64,000 nucleotides of DNA from Calonectria ilicicola. Taxonomy: Eukaryota; Ascomycota; Sordariomycetes; Hypocreales; Nectriaceae. The DNA is taken from positions 2,728,001 through 2,792,000 of the forward strand of contig CP085833.1 of assembly GCA_020809705.1 (NCBI GenBank), written 5' to 3'. The notes beneath the pieces were generated by a model. The model was not told the DNA's origin, searched no databases, and was given only the letters and a program-made list of their open reading frames with translations. The position numbers were made by a program, and so were the translations under genes. Within the stretch, counting starts at the first letter, position 1; each line of letters begins with the position of its first letter. Of the stretch, positions 13,178 to 24,472 are shown piece after piece.

Positions 13178-13947
13178 TTTGATCAAGTTGAAATGCTAGG
13201 ATGAGTCAGTTGAAGTGACGAGAATGGAAAATTTGAAAACACAAGAAACTGTACCGTTTTCCCCAAAGTGGTAGCTAGATAGTTTCAAGATAGAAGAGAA
13301 AGATCGAGGCAGATGAAAGCGGAATTTGGGCCTTGGAGTGAAAGCAGAGGGATGAAATAGAGGAAAACCCAGATTGAAGAAAAAGAAAATAACACCAGCC
13401 CTTATGTTGACTCATGCAGGAGAAAGATTAGCGTTGGCACTGTTTGTTTGCTTGACAATAGGTTGCTAGGGGATGTGAGGGGGGGGAGCAAACTCATGGT
13501 TTGGTGCATAGGTAAGTATTCACTACTCTACGCACTGTATGCACTTGGAACTGTTTGGGGCTTCCCGTTTGGGAATACATCCCTCTCTACAAGTTCGAGT
13601 GTCTATCCCTCCCCTAACACACTTATGGGCTTTCCTTGACCAAGTGGATCTACAAAGCTTAGGTGTACAATTACGCGGGGGAAGACAACTTGTGGATAAT
13701 ATCGCTTTCCGTATTTTGCTTGATATCTCAAGTCTTAAAGACCGTAAACCGTGAGATTGAGTCAAGTAACCCAAACGAAACAGTCAAACTAAGAAAGCGT
13801 CTAGTTTTGCTTTTGTCCACCCCAGATACCTTCCTTTCCGACCTTCCATAATTCCCCTTTGCGATTTTATGACTGCCTTTACAATTATCTTGTCGGAGCC
13901 GTCCTGCGTGTTATGGCTGACAAGAGGGCTGTCATGCCCTTATAGGA
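13178..13947. other. Intergenic between cluster members A and B
   Basis: Contains the promoter and leader of gene A and the 3' end of gene B. Short open frames on both strands overlap and resemble nothing. No third paralogue was found here. Confidence 0.5.
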
Positions 13948-14538
13948 CTAGACCTCGGCGGTCATTTCATCCTCTTCATCATCCTCAAGCCTAATTATTA
14001 TCATGTTAGAGATCATTTTGATATAATTCAAGGGAACAGGAAACTCACTTTGGGGTCTTTTGCTTGGCCCGCTTAGCCTTGTGGGTGTAAGGATACTCTT
14101 CGTCTGACTCGGGCTCTCGCTTGAGCTTTTGCTTGTCGTCCTCGGTGTCCTCATCGGCAGTGATCATAGCCTTACTCTTCTTGGCGGGAGTGGCACGCTT
14201 ACGCGGCGCCGCAGGCTTTCGGGGGGTAGTATTAGCGGAACCGCCTCCAATAGCGGCCTGGATACCAGAAGTGTCGCGGGTTCGGCGAAGTTTTTGAACA
14301 TGCTGACTGGGATAACCGGTTAGTATCTTCTCCAGATGCACAAAACAACCGTGCTATGAAGAATAAAAAGAACCAAAAAGTACTTGACAGCATCGAATGA
14401 GTACGAGTAACCCATTTCACGCATTCTCTCCGTCACACTCGTGATGACGCCTTTGTTTGGGTTGGAAGCCTCGATAAACGCAAGGAGAAGGTCACCATGT
14501 GCGTTGGGATCCCAACCGCGAGATGGTTTCGCAGACAT
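13948..14538 (-). CDS. Small Myb-like nuclear protein (cluster member B)
   Basis: Minus-strand exons 14538-14384, 14306-14049 and 13990-13948 give 151 residues. The first exon is 155 nt, as in C and E. It encodes a Myb-like segment: WDPNAHGDLLLAFIEAS, then VTERMREMGYSYSFDAV. Exon 2 starts with the Gln of QHVQKLRRTR after a phase-2 intron. The linker TTPRKPAAPRKRATPAKKSK closely matches that of A and looks DNA- or chromatin-binding. A final 43-nt exon encodes the acidic tail KLEDDEEDEMTAEV. As in A, a stop codon (TGA at 14047-14045) overlaps the donor of the last intron, so retention removes the acidic tail. A nuclear, DNA-binding role is inferred; nothing shows the target. Confidence 0.8.
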
Positions 14539-14763
14539 TACAAAAGATGAAAAAGTATGTAGGAGTCAAGCAAAGGTGGAGAAGGTGTGAGGTGTAGAGT
14601 AATATTGTTTTGTGTGTGTATGTGTAGAGGTGTAGAGGAGTAAGGGGCGAAGTTGAGAGAAACGGGGTAGCGAGATCATGTAAACAAACAAAGAGAGGCG
14701 TGTATGAGGCAGCAGCAAAATGCGCAAACAAATTATTTTGGGCAGAAGAAAAGGTCACCATAC

Positions 14764-14918
14764 CGAAGGGCAGATTCAGTGAAGGAGTATCCCAAATCTT
14801 TAAGATCCTTCATGACTTTTGCCCATTCTTGGTTTCCAAGCTTCAAATGTTGGAATAGGCAGATGAGAATGTCTTCATGGACGATTGCGTCCCATTTCAT
14901 AGTCTGACGTCCAGCCAT
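14764..14918 (-). CDS. Lone Myb-like first exon (cluster member C)
   Basis: From ATG 14918 the minus strand encodes 51 codons plus 2 nt, exactly 155 nt like the first exons of B and E. The peptide has MKWDAIVHEDILICLFQHL and WAKVMKDLKDLGYSFTESAL, matching the Myb-like pattern. It ends at a phase-2 donor (GTATGG at 14763). No second exon with the QH..LRR motif follows before gene B. The minus strand from 14762 to 14539 has no AG at all, so no acceptor exists there. The phase fits exon 2 of gene B (14306). It is either an alternative first exon of B, a truncated duplicate, or a short protein ending 10 codons past the donor. Confidence 0.5.
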
Positions 14919-15329
14919 TGCACTTTTGTGATCCGAATGGAAGGATGAGGGTGTTTGTAGTGCAATCAAGGCTGTGGCGGATCGCAGAGGCGTGAGGATA
15001 GCTTGGGGAAGCAAGATAAAATCTTTGGGGCAAGAATGAAGGAGGAGCAGATGAAAACAATAAGGATTAGGATGCGGTTTAGGGTGTTAATGCCTGTGAC
15101 TCAAAACGACAGATCCCGTGCAGTGAATGCCGAGGAATTTATGTTTCCCCAAGACATAAAGCGACCAGCGGCCTGCCAGCTGCCTGCCAGCCAGAGGCAT
15201 CAGAATGGCACCTAGAGCTCACTAGAGGCTCCAAGAACAGGAAAAAAAAGGGGGGAGATGTTCACAGGAAGAAAATCGAAGGAAGAAAATATCAAGCGCG
15301 CAGAAATAAGCGAAAATGTTAGAACATAC

Positions 15330-15502
15330 CGAATGGCCTCCCAAGTGGTGCTATGTCCTTGCTGCTGCAGATAAGTTGCGATAGCGTCGCGCGCGTCCTG
15401 ATTCAGACCACCACTGCTCTGCGCAGCCACAAATAGGGCGACTCCCATCTCCATGAGGAACTCGGAGCTGTCCCAAGCAGTGGTTCCGGGTTTCGCAGGC
15501 AT
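15330..15502 (-). CDS. Lone Myb-like first exon (cluster member D)
   Basis: From ATG 15502 the minus strand encodes 57 codons plus 2 nt, ending at a consensus donor (GTATGT at 15329). The peptide contains WDSSEFLMEMGVALFVAAQ and AIATYLQQQGHSTTWEAIR, aligning with the other first exons of the cluster though more diverged. I found no downstream exon with the QH motif between here and C. The phase matches exon 2 of gene B, about 1 kb away, which would need an unusually long fungal intron. If unspliced the frame stays open to 15212. It may be an alternative first exon or a decaying duplicate. Confidence 0.45.
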
Positions 15503-16045
15503 GATGGATGCAGGTAAAAGTGTGTGCGAGGTGGAGGTGGAGGTGTAATGTGTTCGTGAGGACTTTGCCCAAGGTCGAAAGAGTATGCGTTGTTGAAGAA
15601 ACTAAGGATGAAAGGGCCGATCGAGCAGCGAGATGAAAATAAATAGACAGCTAGGAATGAGTGCACATGCGAGCAGTTGGCAGTCCAAAATGCTCAGCCC
15701 AGATCATTTGCCAGTGCCAGTCAGTAAATTGTTTGTTTATATCTAGCCCACGCTTAAAACATTGGCCGATCCCAAGGCCACCCATTCAAACCGCTCGTTC
15801 ATTCCATAATTCTTCAACTCCGTAAAATAGATGCCGTTTGTACAACTACCAAGCCATGCCCTAAATACTCCGAGAGTGTCATAGAAACGAAAACACATGA
15901 GCTCCTTTGTTCCATACTCCAGCAGGTCGTTACAAGGAGAGCAAGTCATGCACATGAATCAAAACTTCCCATTGCCCGCTGTTAAAAAATTGCCATGGCA
16001 TAAAATTGGCCAACTACGCCTCTCCATACGTGAAACTGACAAGAG
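15503..16045. other. Intergenic between D and E
   Basis: Likely promoter of exon D near 15503-15650 and 3' region of gene E. No further Myb-like exon seen on either strand. Confidence 0.45.
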
Positions 16046-17249
16046 TTAAAAAGTGTTTCCAGGCGCTGAGGTAAAGGAATATACGTACTCTGAAGGGAAC
16101 GGGTCCGCAGAACCGCTGTGTGCCGCCAGCGCAAGGACAGCCTCGTCATCCAAGACTTCTTTGTCTGGGTCTGGAGATGCAAGGCGTTGTCGTTTTGGAT
16201 CTGGCTCCTCGCTTTCTGCATCAAGGTGTGTAGAATCTCGGGTTAAGGAATCGGAAGGAGGAACAGACACCGTCTCAGGATCCATGGAGGTTTCTGCATT
16301 GGGTTGGGGAAGGGGTATTTCTTGAGCCTGGTGTGGGTGTTGGTGCTGGGGGTTTTGCACTTGCTGGGGGCTTGTGAGCGCATGCATATGAGATGTGTCG
16401 TGAGCTAGTTCTGAGGCATGAGGCGGACTGGGAAACGTCATTGGGGGTGCAGATAAAGAGTCTGGAACTTGTTCTGCAGGCATCCCGTGAGGAAGAGTAC
16501 CATGAGGAGGGATAGGGACCATGGTCATGGGCTCTCCGGCGACATGGGCGCCAGGGTGGTTCGGATCAGATACACCAGGGACAGCTGAAAGAGACATGAC
16601 AGAAGCTTGGGCTGGAGGAATATGAACACCAGGTACAGACGACCCAGGCATATCTTCAATTGGAGCGGCGGGCTGCTTCCTAGGTCGACCTCTGCCAGGG
16701 CCAGGACGACGCGTGATGGGATTTAATGTTGGATCAACCCTACGCGCACTCTCATGAGAGCCATTCACCTCAGACTTGTTCTGAGCTCGGCGAAGGCCTT
16801 GGAAGTGTTGACTAGTTTCAAGTTAGTGACATTGGTAATGGGAAGGATGTTAAATGAGTAACACCATGGGCCAAGCGTGATGATGTATATAGGTTGATGG
16901 TATTGAGAGAAAACTATATATGTGAAGAGTGACAATCGGAAAAGACTCGGAGTGTGACTTGTAGATTCCGAAGTACATCTCAGTTTGGCAACATAAACTC
17001 TTGAAATTTAATTCAAGAGTTAAAGAGGTAGATGGCTCTCGGAATGATAATAAACAAGGTACATCGATAACCCGGAGGAGCCAAGCTGACTTACCGGCAT
17101 CCCTCATTGGTAAATCCATAGCCCAGGGCTCTCATGTGATTGCCAATAGTGGTCCATTCTGCTCCGCTGATGACACCAATGTTTTTCACGGAAAGAATAG
17201 TAAAGAACAGGTCTTTATCGGCCCTGTCATTCCAATTCTTGTGGTTCAT
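16046..17249 (-). CDS. Myb-like AT-hook protein (cluster member E)
   Basis: Minus-strand exons 17249-17095 (155 nt) and 16811-16046 give 306 residues. The Myb-like domain spans residues about 5-65: NWNDRADKDLFFTILSVKN, then WTTIGNHMRALGYGFTNEG, then across the phase-2 intron QHFQGLRRAQ. A clear AT-hook follows (PGPGRGRPRKQ), so minor-groove AT-rich DNA binding is a fair inference. The remainder is Pro/His/Met-rich low complexity and then a charged motif EEPDPKRQRLASPDPDKE and an acidic, Ala-rich end. The core reads like the most conserved form of this family known to me in fungi, so E may be the ancestral copy and A-D its duplicates. The 283-bp intron is the longest I placed in this window. 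A last-intron alternative near 16093 is possible but not required. Confidence 0.8.
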
Positions 17250-20055
17250 CTCGATGGAGACTGGTGGGGACGAGAGTTGGCGAGATGGGCAAAACCCGAG
17301 GCGGCACGAGGTTAGAAGCTGTTAAGTCGATGACTGGATCAATGGGAAAATTGGTAGTGAGAATTGCTAAGGGAGCCGGCGGGCAAGAGGTTGGGGACAA
17401 CGAGGCGCAAAGTGGTCCGAGCGGGCCCGGCCGGGAAGGATCCGGACAGCGGAAAAAGTGTCAAGCCGGATTTCCGGTTGCACCATTCTTGCTTCGCCTT
17501 GGAAAGTTGCAATTCCAGCAGCTTCTATCTGGCTGCAGGAGGGGATGTCAGGCTAGGAATCATGCAATAGATGCTGCACCAAAAAAAGAAGGGCAATTTG
17601 CACCCGCGCATTCCCAGAATACTGGATTTAGCTTTCCTTTCAAAATCGAGATGCTTCAACTTAGCCGAGGGTAGACCAGGGATTAACCGGCCAAGCCAAA
17701 AGAGAGACCGCTCCATAATACACGGTTTGAAAACGGACTTGAAACGGTGCGGGCAGCAGTGTGACGACGGTGACTCGTCAGTGCAACATCATTCCACAAA
17801 CATAAGGGAGCACGCCGGGGCCCCCTTAACACTCCCTGGACACGGATGCTCCTCTCATATCCCCGCCCTTGGTCTTGGATGCTGCGCCCCATTTATTTTC
17901 AATTTACGAGTCTCACGTGCACCCGCGGCAGAGTCGTGGGCCGCCAGGCATCACAGGTTCCACCGGGCTTCGCGTCCGTCGCGTCTCCCACCACTTCATC
18001 TCATCCCCCTCCATGACGACCATCATGACTTGGAGCTCATTCGGTCACCATAGATGCGGCTGGGATGCATCCCAATGGATTTTTCTTTGCAGCTTAACTG
18101 TTCTACAAATTTCCCCGGGCTCCAGGCCATCTCTAATGCTCGAATTACTACCTCTGGTGCGAGGCCAACTTGTCCTCGAATCCTCGGACGGATGTCATCC
18201 ATCATGCCCCGAGAGCCACCCCTCAGCTGAGCACCAGAAGAAAATTTCGGCGGATCTGCTGCATGGCGCAATTTCTTCATTCTTGAGACGTACTTAGCGT
18301 ATCATCAGATTTGGGTCCTTTCGCACGTTACCTCTTCTCTCTTTACAATCAAGACCGATATGGCGGTGATGGGATTGCATCGTGCCCATATCCCAGCCCG
18401 CCAGGTGCAGGCTTTGTTTGCCTCTAGAACCTTGTGATGGCTGATAAAATAGAGCTGACGGCTTACCTTCCTATTGTGATTCCAATTGCACAGCTCGAAA
18501 AAGCTGGACCAATAAATGGCGTAGGAGCTGGCGAGCTGCAGCGCAAGGCCATGTGCGCCATATCGCCGCTTGGCTCCCAATGATGCCCACACCCTCCCTC
18601 CTTTCCCCTGCCGTTGGATCGTTCAAGGCCAAGCCATTCATGTAGCTAATTCGTCTGTGGTCCACGAATGAGTCACACTGGGTTTCACCCCATTCCAAGC
18701 TTTGTCATCCCTGTCATCAGCAAGTCTTGGTTCGGCGACGCAATGCTGCCAAAGGGGAGAAAAAAATCTTGTTCCCCATCATTGGCGCAATTGAAAGACT
18801 GATGCTCAAAAGACACAGGCACTTTGTGGAGTAGCTCACGGCATTGCAGGCAGAAATGGGCGATTCCGGGAAAGTTCCATTCCATCATGCTTCTATCTCC
18901 ATTAGATGAATTGGATCTAATCGTGTCTCAATTGATTGACAATGGAAGTTTGCCTCGGATCGCATTGAGATGAAAGCGCTACGGCCTGCTGCGCTGCTGC
19001 GGCGAGCCGCTGGTGGTTGCAGCATCTAGTGACGGCAGGGAACACTTAGTGGGCCCACGGAGGCAAAGACCCCTCCTGAGTGGTACTTTAGCGGACTTTG
19101 GAGGTGGTTTGGGATGTCTGGTGCCATTTTTAGTGGGTTTAGCGGCGGGGGCGTAACCACTTTACGCGGTGCCCACGCCCGCTGCAGCCCCTCGTCGCGC
19201 CCCATTTCCAGCATTGGGAGGGATCTCCAGCTCCCAGAAAGCCAACAAATGTCGGTAACACCAGGCAACCATGGCCATTATCACCATTACTTCAGACATC
19301 TGCAGGTGGGATGACGGCCGGGCTGCGTTTCCAGAGGCCCAGGCCCCGTCCTGCGCTGGGGTGCTTCGAAAAACTGCCCGCACTGTCCCTGGAAAGGTCA
19401 ATGGATCCCTGCGACTTCCCCCACAAGGCCATCATAGAGGTTTACGAATAGTGGCGGCAGAAGAGGCAGGCAGGCTCACATATAATGCATGCGTCCCCTT
19501 TTTGGATTTGAAGCTTTTTCTTCTTCCGTAGCTCGTTCCCTATTTTATCGCCTCTCACCCTGGCCCCCTCCCTCTCTCATCCCACTCTCCCCGTATCCCA
19601 CCTATCCAGATCACCCGGCGTGCCCCCAGCATCCCTCTGACATAAAAAGGCCCTTTCCCGGTCTCTCCTCGCTCGCCTCATCATTCTTGTGGTGGTTTCC
19701 CCTGCTGGCCAACACTACGCCTTTTCAACCCTCCATTATATCCTTCCGTCTCGGCTGATCCACCCAACCGATGCTCAACATCGTCTCGCCTCGTTGCCCA
19801 ATACCTGCCTGACTCAAATGCACCGATCTTCACGCTGATTCACATAATTCAAAACCGACTCCACCACCTCGGGCCGCCGATTTTAATTGCATACCCAAGC
19901 TAAGGCATCCCCAGCTGCCTGCGGCTTCATCCATTGCACGTGGGCCCGTATATATATCTCGACACCTCCGCTCCTCTTCTGCCTGCCCGCTACCTCAGCC
20001 TCGTGCCACACTACTCCCTAATTCTTATCTATCAACTCCTCTACACATCTTCACC
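17250..20055. other. 2.8-kb divergent centre of the Myb-like cluster
   Basis: Lies between the minus-strand half (A-E) and the plus-strand half (J, F, G, H, I). No coding sequence can be supported; open frames overlap on both strands. The last 500 bp before gene J are very CT-rich and carry a CACGTG and a TATA-like run, so that end is a promoter. Confidence 0.45.
19937..19957 (+). promoter_or_regulatory. CACGTG element and TATA-like run upstream of J
   Basis: A CACGTG palindrome at 19937-19942 is followed by an alternating TATATATAT run at about 19949-19957, roughly 100 bp upstream of the J start codon. CACGTG is the core bound by bHLH factors; its use here is inference. Confidence 0.4.
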
Positions 20056-20846
20056 ATGACTCCCAACAGCGAGAACGCCATGGCTCGGTTCCTTTTGGCC
20101 ATCTTGAACCAGAAGAACCTCAAAGATGTAAGTCGGATTACGCTATCGCCACAACTCCATCTCACTGTTCATAGATCGATTGGAACCAAGTTGCTTCGGA
20201 TCCTGTTCTTATGCAGCCCATCACCAATGGTCATGCTGCGAGAATGCGTTTTGCTCGCTTCCGTGCTTCCGTCAACGGCCACGAGCCACAGAAGCGAAAC
20301 CGCACTGCCGACAAATCCCGAGTTACAAAGTCGAAAAAGGCAGCACAACCTAAGAGGGACAGCCTTCCCAAGTCGGACTCGGGTATTAGTCTTTCCTCTT
20401 ACGTCCAAGTGCGCCAGAGCATTTCTCCCAAAATCAAGCAAGAGCAAAACCCCCCTGCCTATCTCGCGCAGTTCTCTCCTGCTTCCAACACTTCTCCATA
20501 CCTCGCCGACAACCAAGACGACTTCAACACTCGATTCCTCACTCCGTGCAGCGATGACGTTGCCCATACTCTTTCCGTGAACCCTGCTTCTCTCGAAGAT
20601 CTTCGACTTCGAAATGGCTTTGGCCCATCAGTGGAAGGCAACCAAGACTTGATGCAGCCTCCCCATGACCACCTCAGCCTTGCACAATCTCCATTTCATA
20701 CGTTTGATGCTGCCTATGACTTGGGCAGCTACAGAGCTGTTGGTGAAGCCCAGAGCCCGGTTGCTCTAGACTTGACCGGCGCTCCGTCTCTTGCAGACTT
20801 CAGTCCTGAGTGGACTGACAACTTCCATGATCACCACCCTTTTTGA
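20056..20846 (+). CDS. Myb-like transcription-factor-type protein (cluster member J)
   Basis: Exons 20056-20127 and 20175-20846 give 247 residues. The N-terminal 60 residues form the Myb-like domain: NAMARFLLAILNQKNLKD, intron in phase 0, then IDWNQVASDPVL, then NGHAARMRFARFRASV. The pattern W..VA......A.R.RF.R matches the fungal Myb_DNA-bind_8-type family. A basic patch RVTKSKKAAQPKR follows. The rest is Ser/Pro/Asp-rich without a fold, as in transcription regulators. The intron falls at the same place and phase as the first coding intron of H. A very long CT-rich leader precedes the start. The target is unknown. Confidence 0.85.
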
Positions 20847-23147
20847 TACCCGAAAAGAAAAAAAGGCATATGAATAGAGCGGATGGGTAATGTACTAAAA
20901 TAGGGGTTTGCTTAGAACTTTTTTTTATGAATTAATGACCATGGTTTTGAGTTTGACATTAGGTTGTGTGTACTGCTGGGATATTATGGTATGGTCTTTG
21001 TTATATTTTTTATTATTATCTCTCAACTATGATACTTCGTGCCCGCGCTGGCGGGGCTTTAACAAGTATGTCTCTCTGGACTTGATTAGTCGTTGTGATG
21101 GTAGCAGAATGTATACTACACTGTTTGATCTACATCTCAATGTCACCACAACCGTTCAAGTTACTACAGTGATAGACGCTTGGTTGTTTTTCCCAACATG
21201 TAGTTATCTGCCATGTGACGCACCCTTTTTTCCTTTGAAGTCAAGTCGCTTGCCGCCTAATCATGAAAGATATTTTTCCGAAACACTCCACTTATTATAT
21301 GGCGCTTCTTCTAGTCTAGAACCGGTGCCTCCTCAATCCACTCATACATCACCCATTGTCTTTTAAGTTCGTTTTCCTAATTCATTTCATTGCGTATAGT
21401 TTATTTTACCCAGTGTTGAAACAAACTGTGTTCACACGACATCAGTAAAGTTCAGCTGCTGTGTTGACCGCGATCTTGTGTGTCACATCCCAGGAAGTGA
21501 AAGAAACCCATTGCCCCCTCCCAACGAAGAAAATAATAGAAAGGTGAAGAAAAAAGCAACCGTCTATACTTGCATACGTACGTATTTGGTTCAGTAGCAT
21601 TCGGGAATTTCCCCTCTACGTGTTGAAAATCACCGTCAAAAGTTCGAGGGGCGTTAAGCGATCTACCCTGAATGGTGTATTAAAGTTTATGTGTCCGGGC
21701 CGGAATACCGTACCCTGATCCTTTAGGCTCTAAATATCTAATTTTAACTCAAGAGACCAACTAGGCACTTGAATTCTTAAGATAAAGCCCGATCGTTCTC
21801 ATATACGTAATGTGGTGTCGTTTCGCCACGTCCAGTGTGGTACCCTGGCTCGACCCACTGTGACGAGACAGTCGCTCGCAGCCGCAGCATTCATCCGGTC
21901 GACGTTACCCCTGCAAACCGGTGAACGGAAAATCTCACAGTCTCTCCGCTAAAAAATGATTTCGTACTTAATCGTGGTCTTTTGCTTTCCCTTTTTTGAT
22001 ATCTGAATAATGATTTCCTAGCAGTCTTTTGCATATGACCCTGAGCATTGAGTGTAACCCCAACCTACCACAACAATGGTGCCATTCTAATAACCGACCT
22101 TGAATTGGGAAAGTGACATTGAAATGGAATGACAACGGTTGGTTTCGGGTCGAACTCGATATCAAAGATGAACCGGCGACCCACCGAGGTTGTTTAATAT
22201 TTGGAACAGTTCGCCTGTTCACGACATGGGTCTACGTTTTTGTGACATGCTAAGGATTGGCCCATGTTGGATGTTTCAGGCGCGATTACGATTTACCTGC
22301 ACGTTTATGTCGGGTATTGTTTAAAACGGGAGCAAGGAAACATTGCGCGGCTCCGTTATGGGTGATGACCATGATTGGCGCCCGGCCCGTTATTCTTCCT
22401 GTTGCGACTTTCTGAGATGAAAACAACTCTGGTGCTCGAAACCCCGCTGAAAAAAAAGAAGGCAGTCTTCATGCTTATAATCTGTTCAAGATATCACATG
22501 AGCTTGCTTTATTTATTTATTCATCTGGGAACTATAGGCAGGATGGGTGGGGCAAGAATCAAGCAGCCTCGACAGGCAAACTGATCAAAAATGCGATCTA
22601 AAGAAGTAAACTGAAGCGATGCGCTTTTTGCTATTAATCAAAACTATAGAGCTAGTAGAGGGTTTCACCCAATAACCTCCTTCACTCCCTCAAGCATAGT
22701 GTGGCTTAACCACTGCTAAAAACTGATAATTGCGAGGGTGAAGTGTGGAAAAAGCTCCGAGAACAGTCCATGAAAGGATGGATATTGTCAACACTTGTAG
22801 GCGGCCGTCAGCAACGGCCATTTTCTCCTCAGCGACTGGCGGGGGCCAAGCGTTTGCGTTGTCCGGCAATTTGTATTTGTTTGTCCCCTGCATTGTTTTT
22901 TTCTTCGCCCAGCGTAGAATTTTAAGGAAATATTTCTGTGCCTGCGTTGCACTTGAATCTCGTTCTTCTTTCCTGCTTTCACCACCCCTTCACCACTTGA
23001 CATTAACTGGCTTGTGCTATCGACTAAGCGTGACGACAACGAGTAAGGTGCTAAAGAACTTTCAAGGTTTGCCTATATGCTTGGTTTATACATCTTCGAT
23101 TTTCGATGTTGACATTTTCTCAGCAATCGCTTTGCACCACAAGCAGC
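20847..23147. other. 2.3-kb intergenic region between J and F
   Basis: AT-rich 3' flank of J followed by sequence with no supported gene. Open frames at 20908-21366 and 22745-23155 lack any recognisable domain and run across likely untranslated regions. The stretch before 23148 is the probable promoter and leader of F. Confidence 0.45.
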
Positions 23148-23657
23148 ATGTCTGAACCAAAGAAGGAGCCCACTGCCGCTGAGGCGATGCTATTCTTCAG
23201 CATTGTCAAGAACACCAAGAACAAAGCTGACGTTGACTGGGAGGCCGTCGCCACTGAACAAGGGTTCAAGAATGCGGAGGTCGCTAAGGTGTGTAAACGT
23301 CTTCTATCTGCTTCGTTGCAAACCACTTTATCCTTGTGCTGACTATCGGGATCTTCCCAGGTTCGCTTCGGACAAGTCAAACGCAAGCTGGGAATTTCCA
23401 GCGATGCAGCTACGCCAGCCCGCACAGCCACCAAGAAAAGTGCCGGAGCTGCTGCCGGACCCATCACCCCCTCCAAGGTGACCAAGCCTGCTCGCAGCAA
23501 GGGCAAGGACCGAGGGAAGGTTAAGAAGGAACAAGCGCTAGACGATGATGATGAAAAGCAGCCCTTCACACCCGTCAAGGCCGAGCAAGATGGGAGCGAC
23601 ACTGACGGTCCCGATAATCAGATCCTGGGAGAGATGGGTGGTACCGACCCTTTCTAA
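23148..23657 (+). CDS. Small Myb-like nuclear protein (cluster member F)
   Basis: Exons 23148-23288 and 23361-23657 give 145 residues. The Myb-like domain covers residues about 10-60: EAMLFFSIVKNTKNKADVDWEAVA in sense, then GFKNAEVAK and, after a phase-0 intron, VRFGQVKRKLG. The WEAVA...G..NAE.AK.RFGQ.KRKL pattern is typical of the fungal Myb_DNA-bind_8-type family. The second half is a basic Lys/Pro/Thr linker (TPSKVTKPARSKGK) and an acidic end with DDDDE and DGSDTDGPDN. The layout (domain, basic linker, acidic end) is shared by A, B, G and H. Nuclear DNA-binding is inferred. Confidence 0.85.
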
Positions 23658-24472
23658 AGCCGGAGGAATAAGTTAATGGAGGTGAGGCTCAAAGGAATGG
23701 AACCTTGACTTTAGTGGAGCGTCCGTAACCATCACTGAACGAGATTTGGTGGACGATGGAACATTCCAGGGTTGGCTGGGAGCGGTGTAGGACCGCTGTG
23801 CTGAGGAAGATGTCACATCTACCTGAAAGTCAGAATTCGTGATAGCCCATAGACTCGCGAAGTGATTTTATTCAAAAGAACACGGTTGATGACTTGTTTA
23901 CACATCATAATTGCCCCAATTCAACGACTACTATACCAGGCTGAGGTCGGGGTATCTAACAGAGCGAATGTGGTCGAGATATAAATTCACATCATACAAC
24001 CAAGATTCATCGTCGGATGTGGGCGTGTGCTTAGAGAACCAGCTCGGTTTGATTGCTTTGCGAAAGGCTGGCTGTCCGGTACTTCGCTCACAAACACCTG
24101 TAAACCCTTCGCCTCATGCAAGCAGACCCGCCTCTTCACTCACTCTACTCTCACCTTGGACTCAGCGGTTCTGGCGCCCAAAAAGCGAGCAAACAAACGG
24201 GAGCTAAGTGAGATGTTTGTCTAAGATTGACCATCTTCAAAAAAATATTTATCTGCATCTCCCCATCTCGAACTTCTTTTCTCTCCTCCCCGCTGAACAT
24301 CCCCCCAAATATCTAGACATTTTACCACCGGAGATCAAAGGTCACTGAGAAGCTCAGCTACCCCGTTCACAACCTCGTATATCATTGGAGATTATCTTTT
24401 CGTTCAAGACAAACGGTAAGTACTCTAGCTCCTATCCCCACTTCCCGGACTAACTGACCGTCCTAGTCCATC
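23658..24472. other. Intergenic and leader of G
   Basis: No gene seen. A leader intron for G is likely at 24416-24466: GTAAGT donor, a CTAAC branch site and a CTAG acceptor six bases before the G start. Confidence 0.5.

Noticed and set aside
14918..15329. Splicing of exon D directly into exon C as a two-domain protein
   Set aside because: The visible acceptor upstream of C needs phase 1, whereas D ends in phase 2; the join shifts the frame.
22745..23155. 136-residue frame before gene F
   Set aside because: Covers the probable promoter and leader of F; no domain, and it ends in the F start region.
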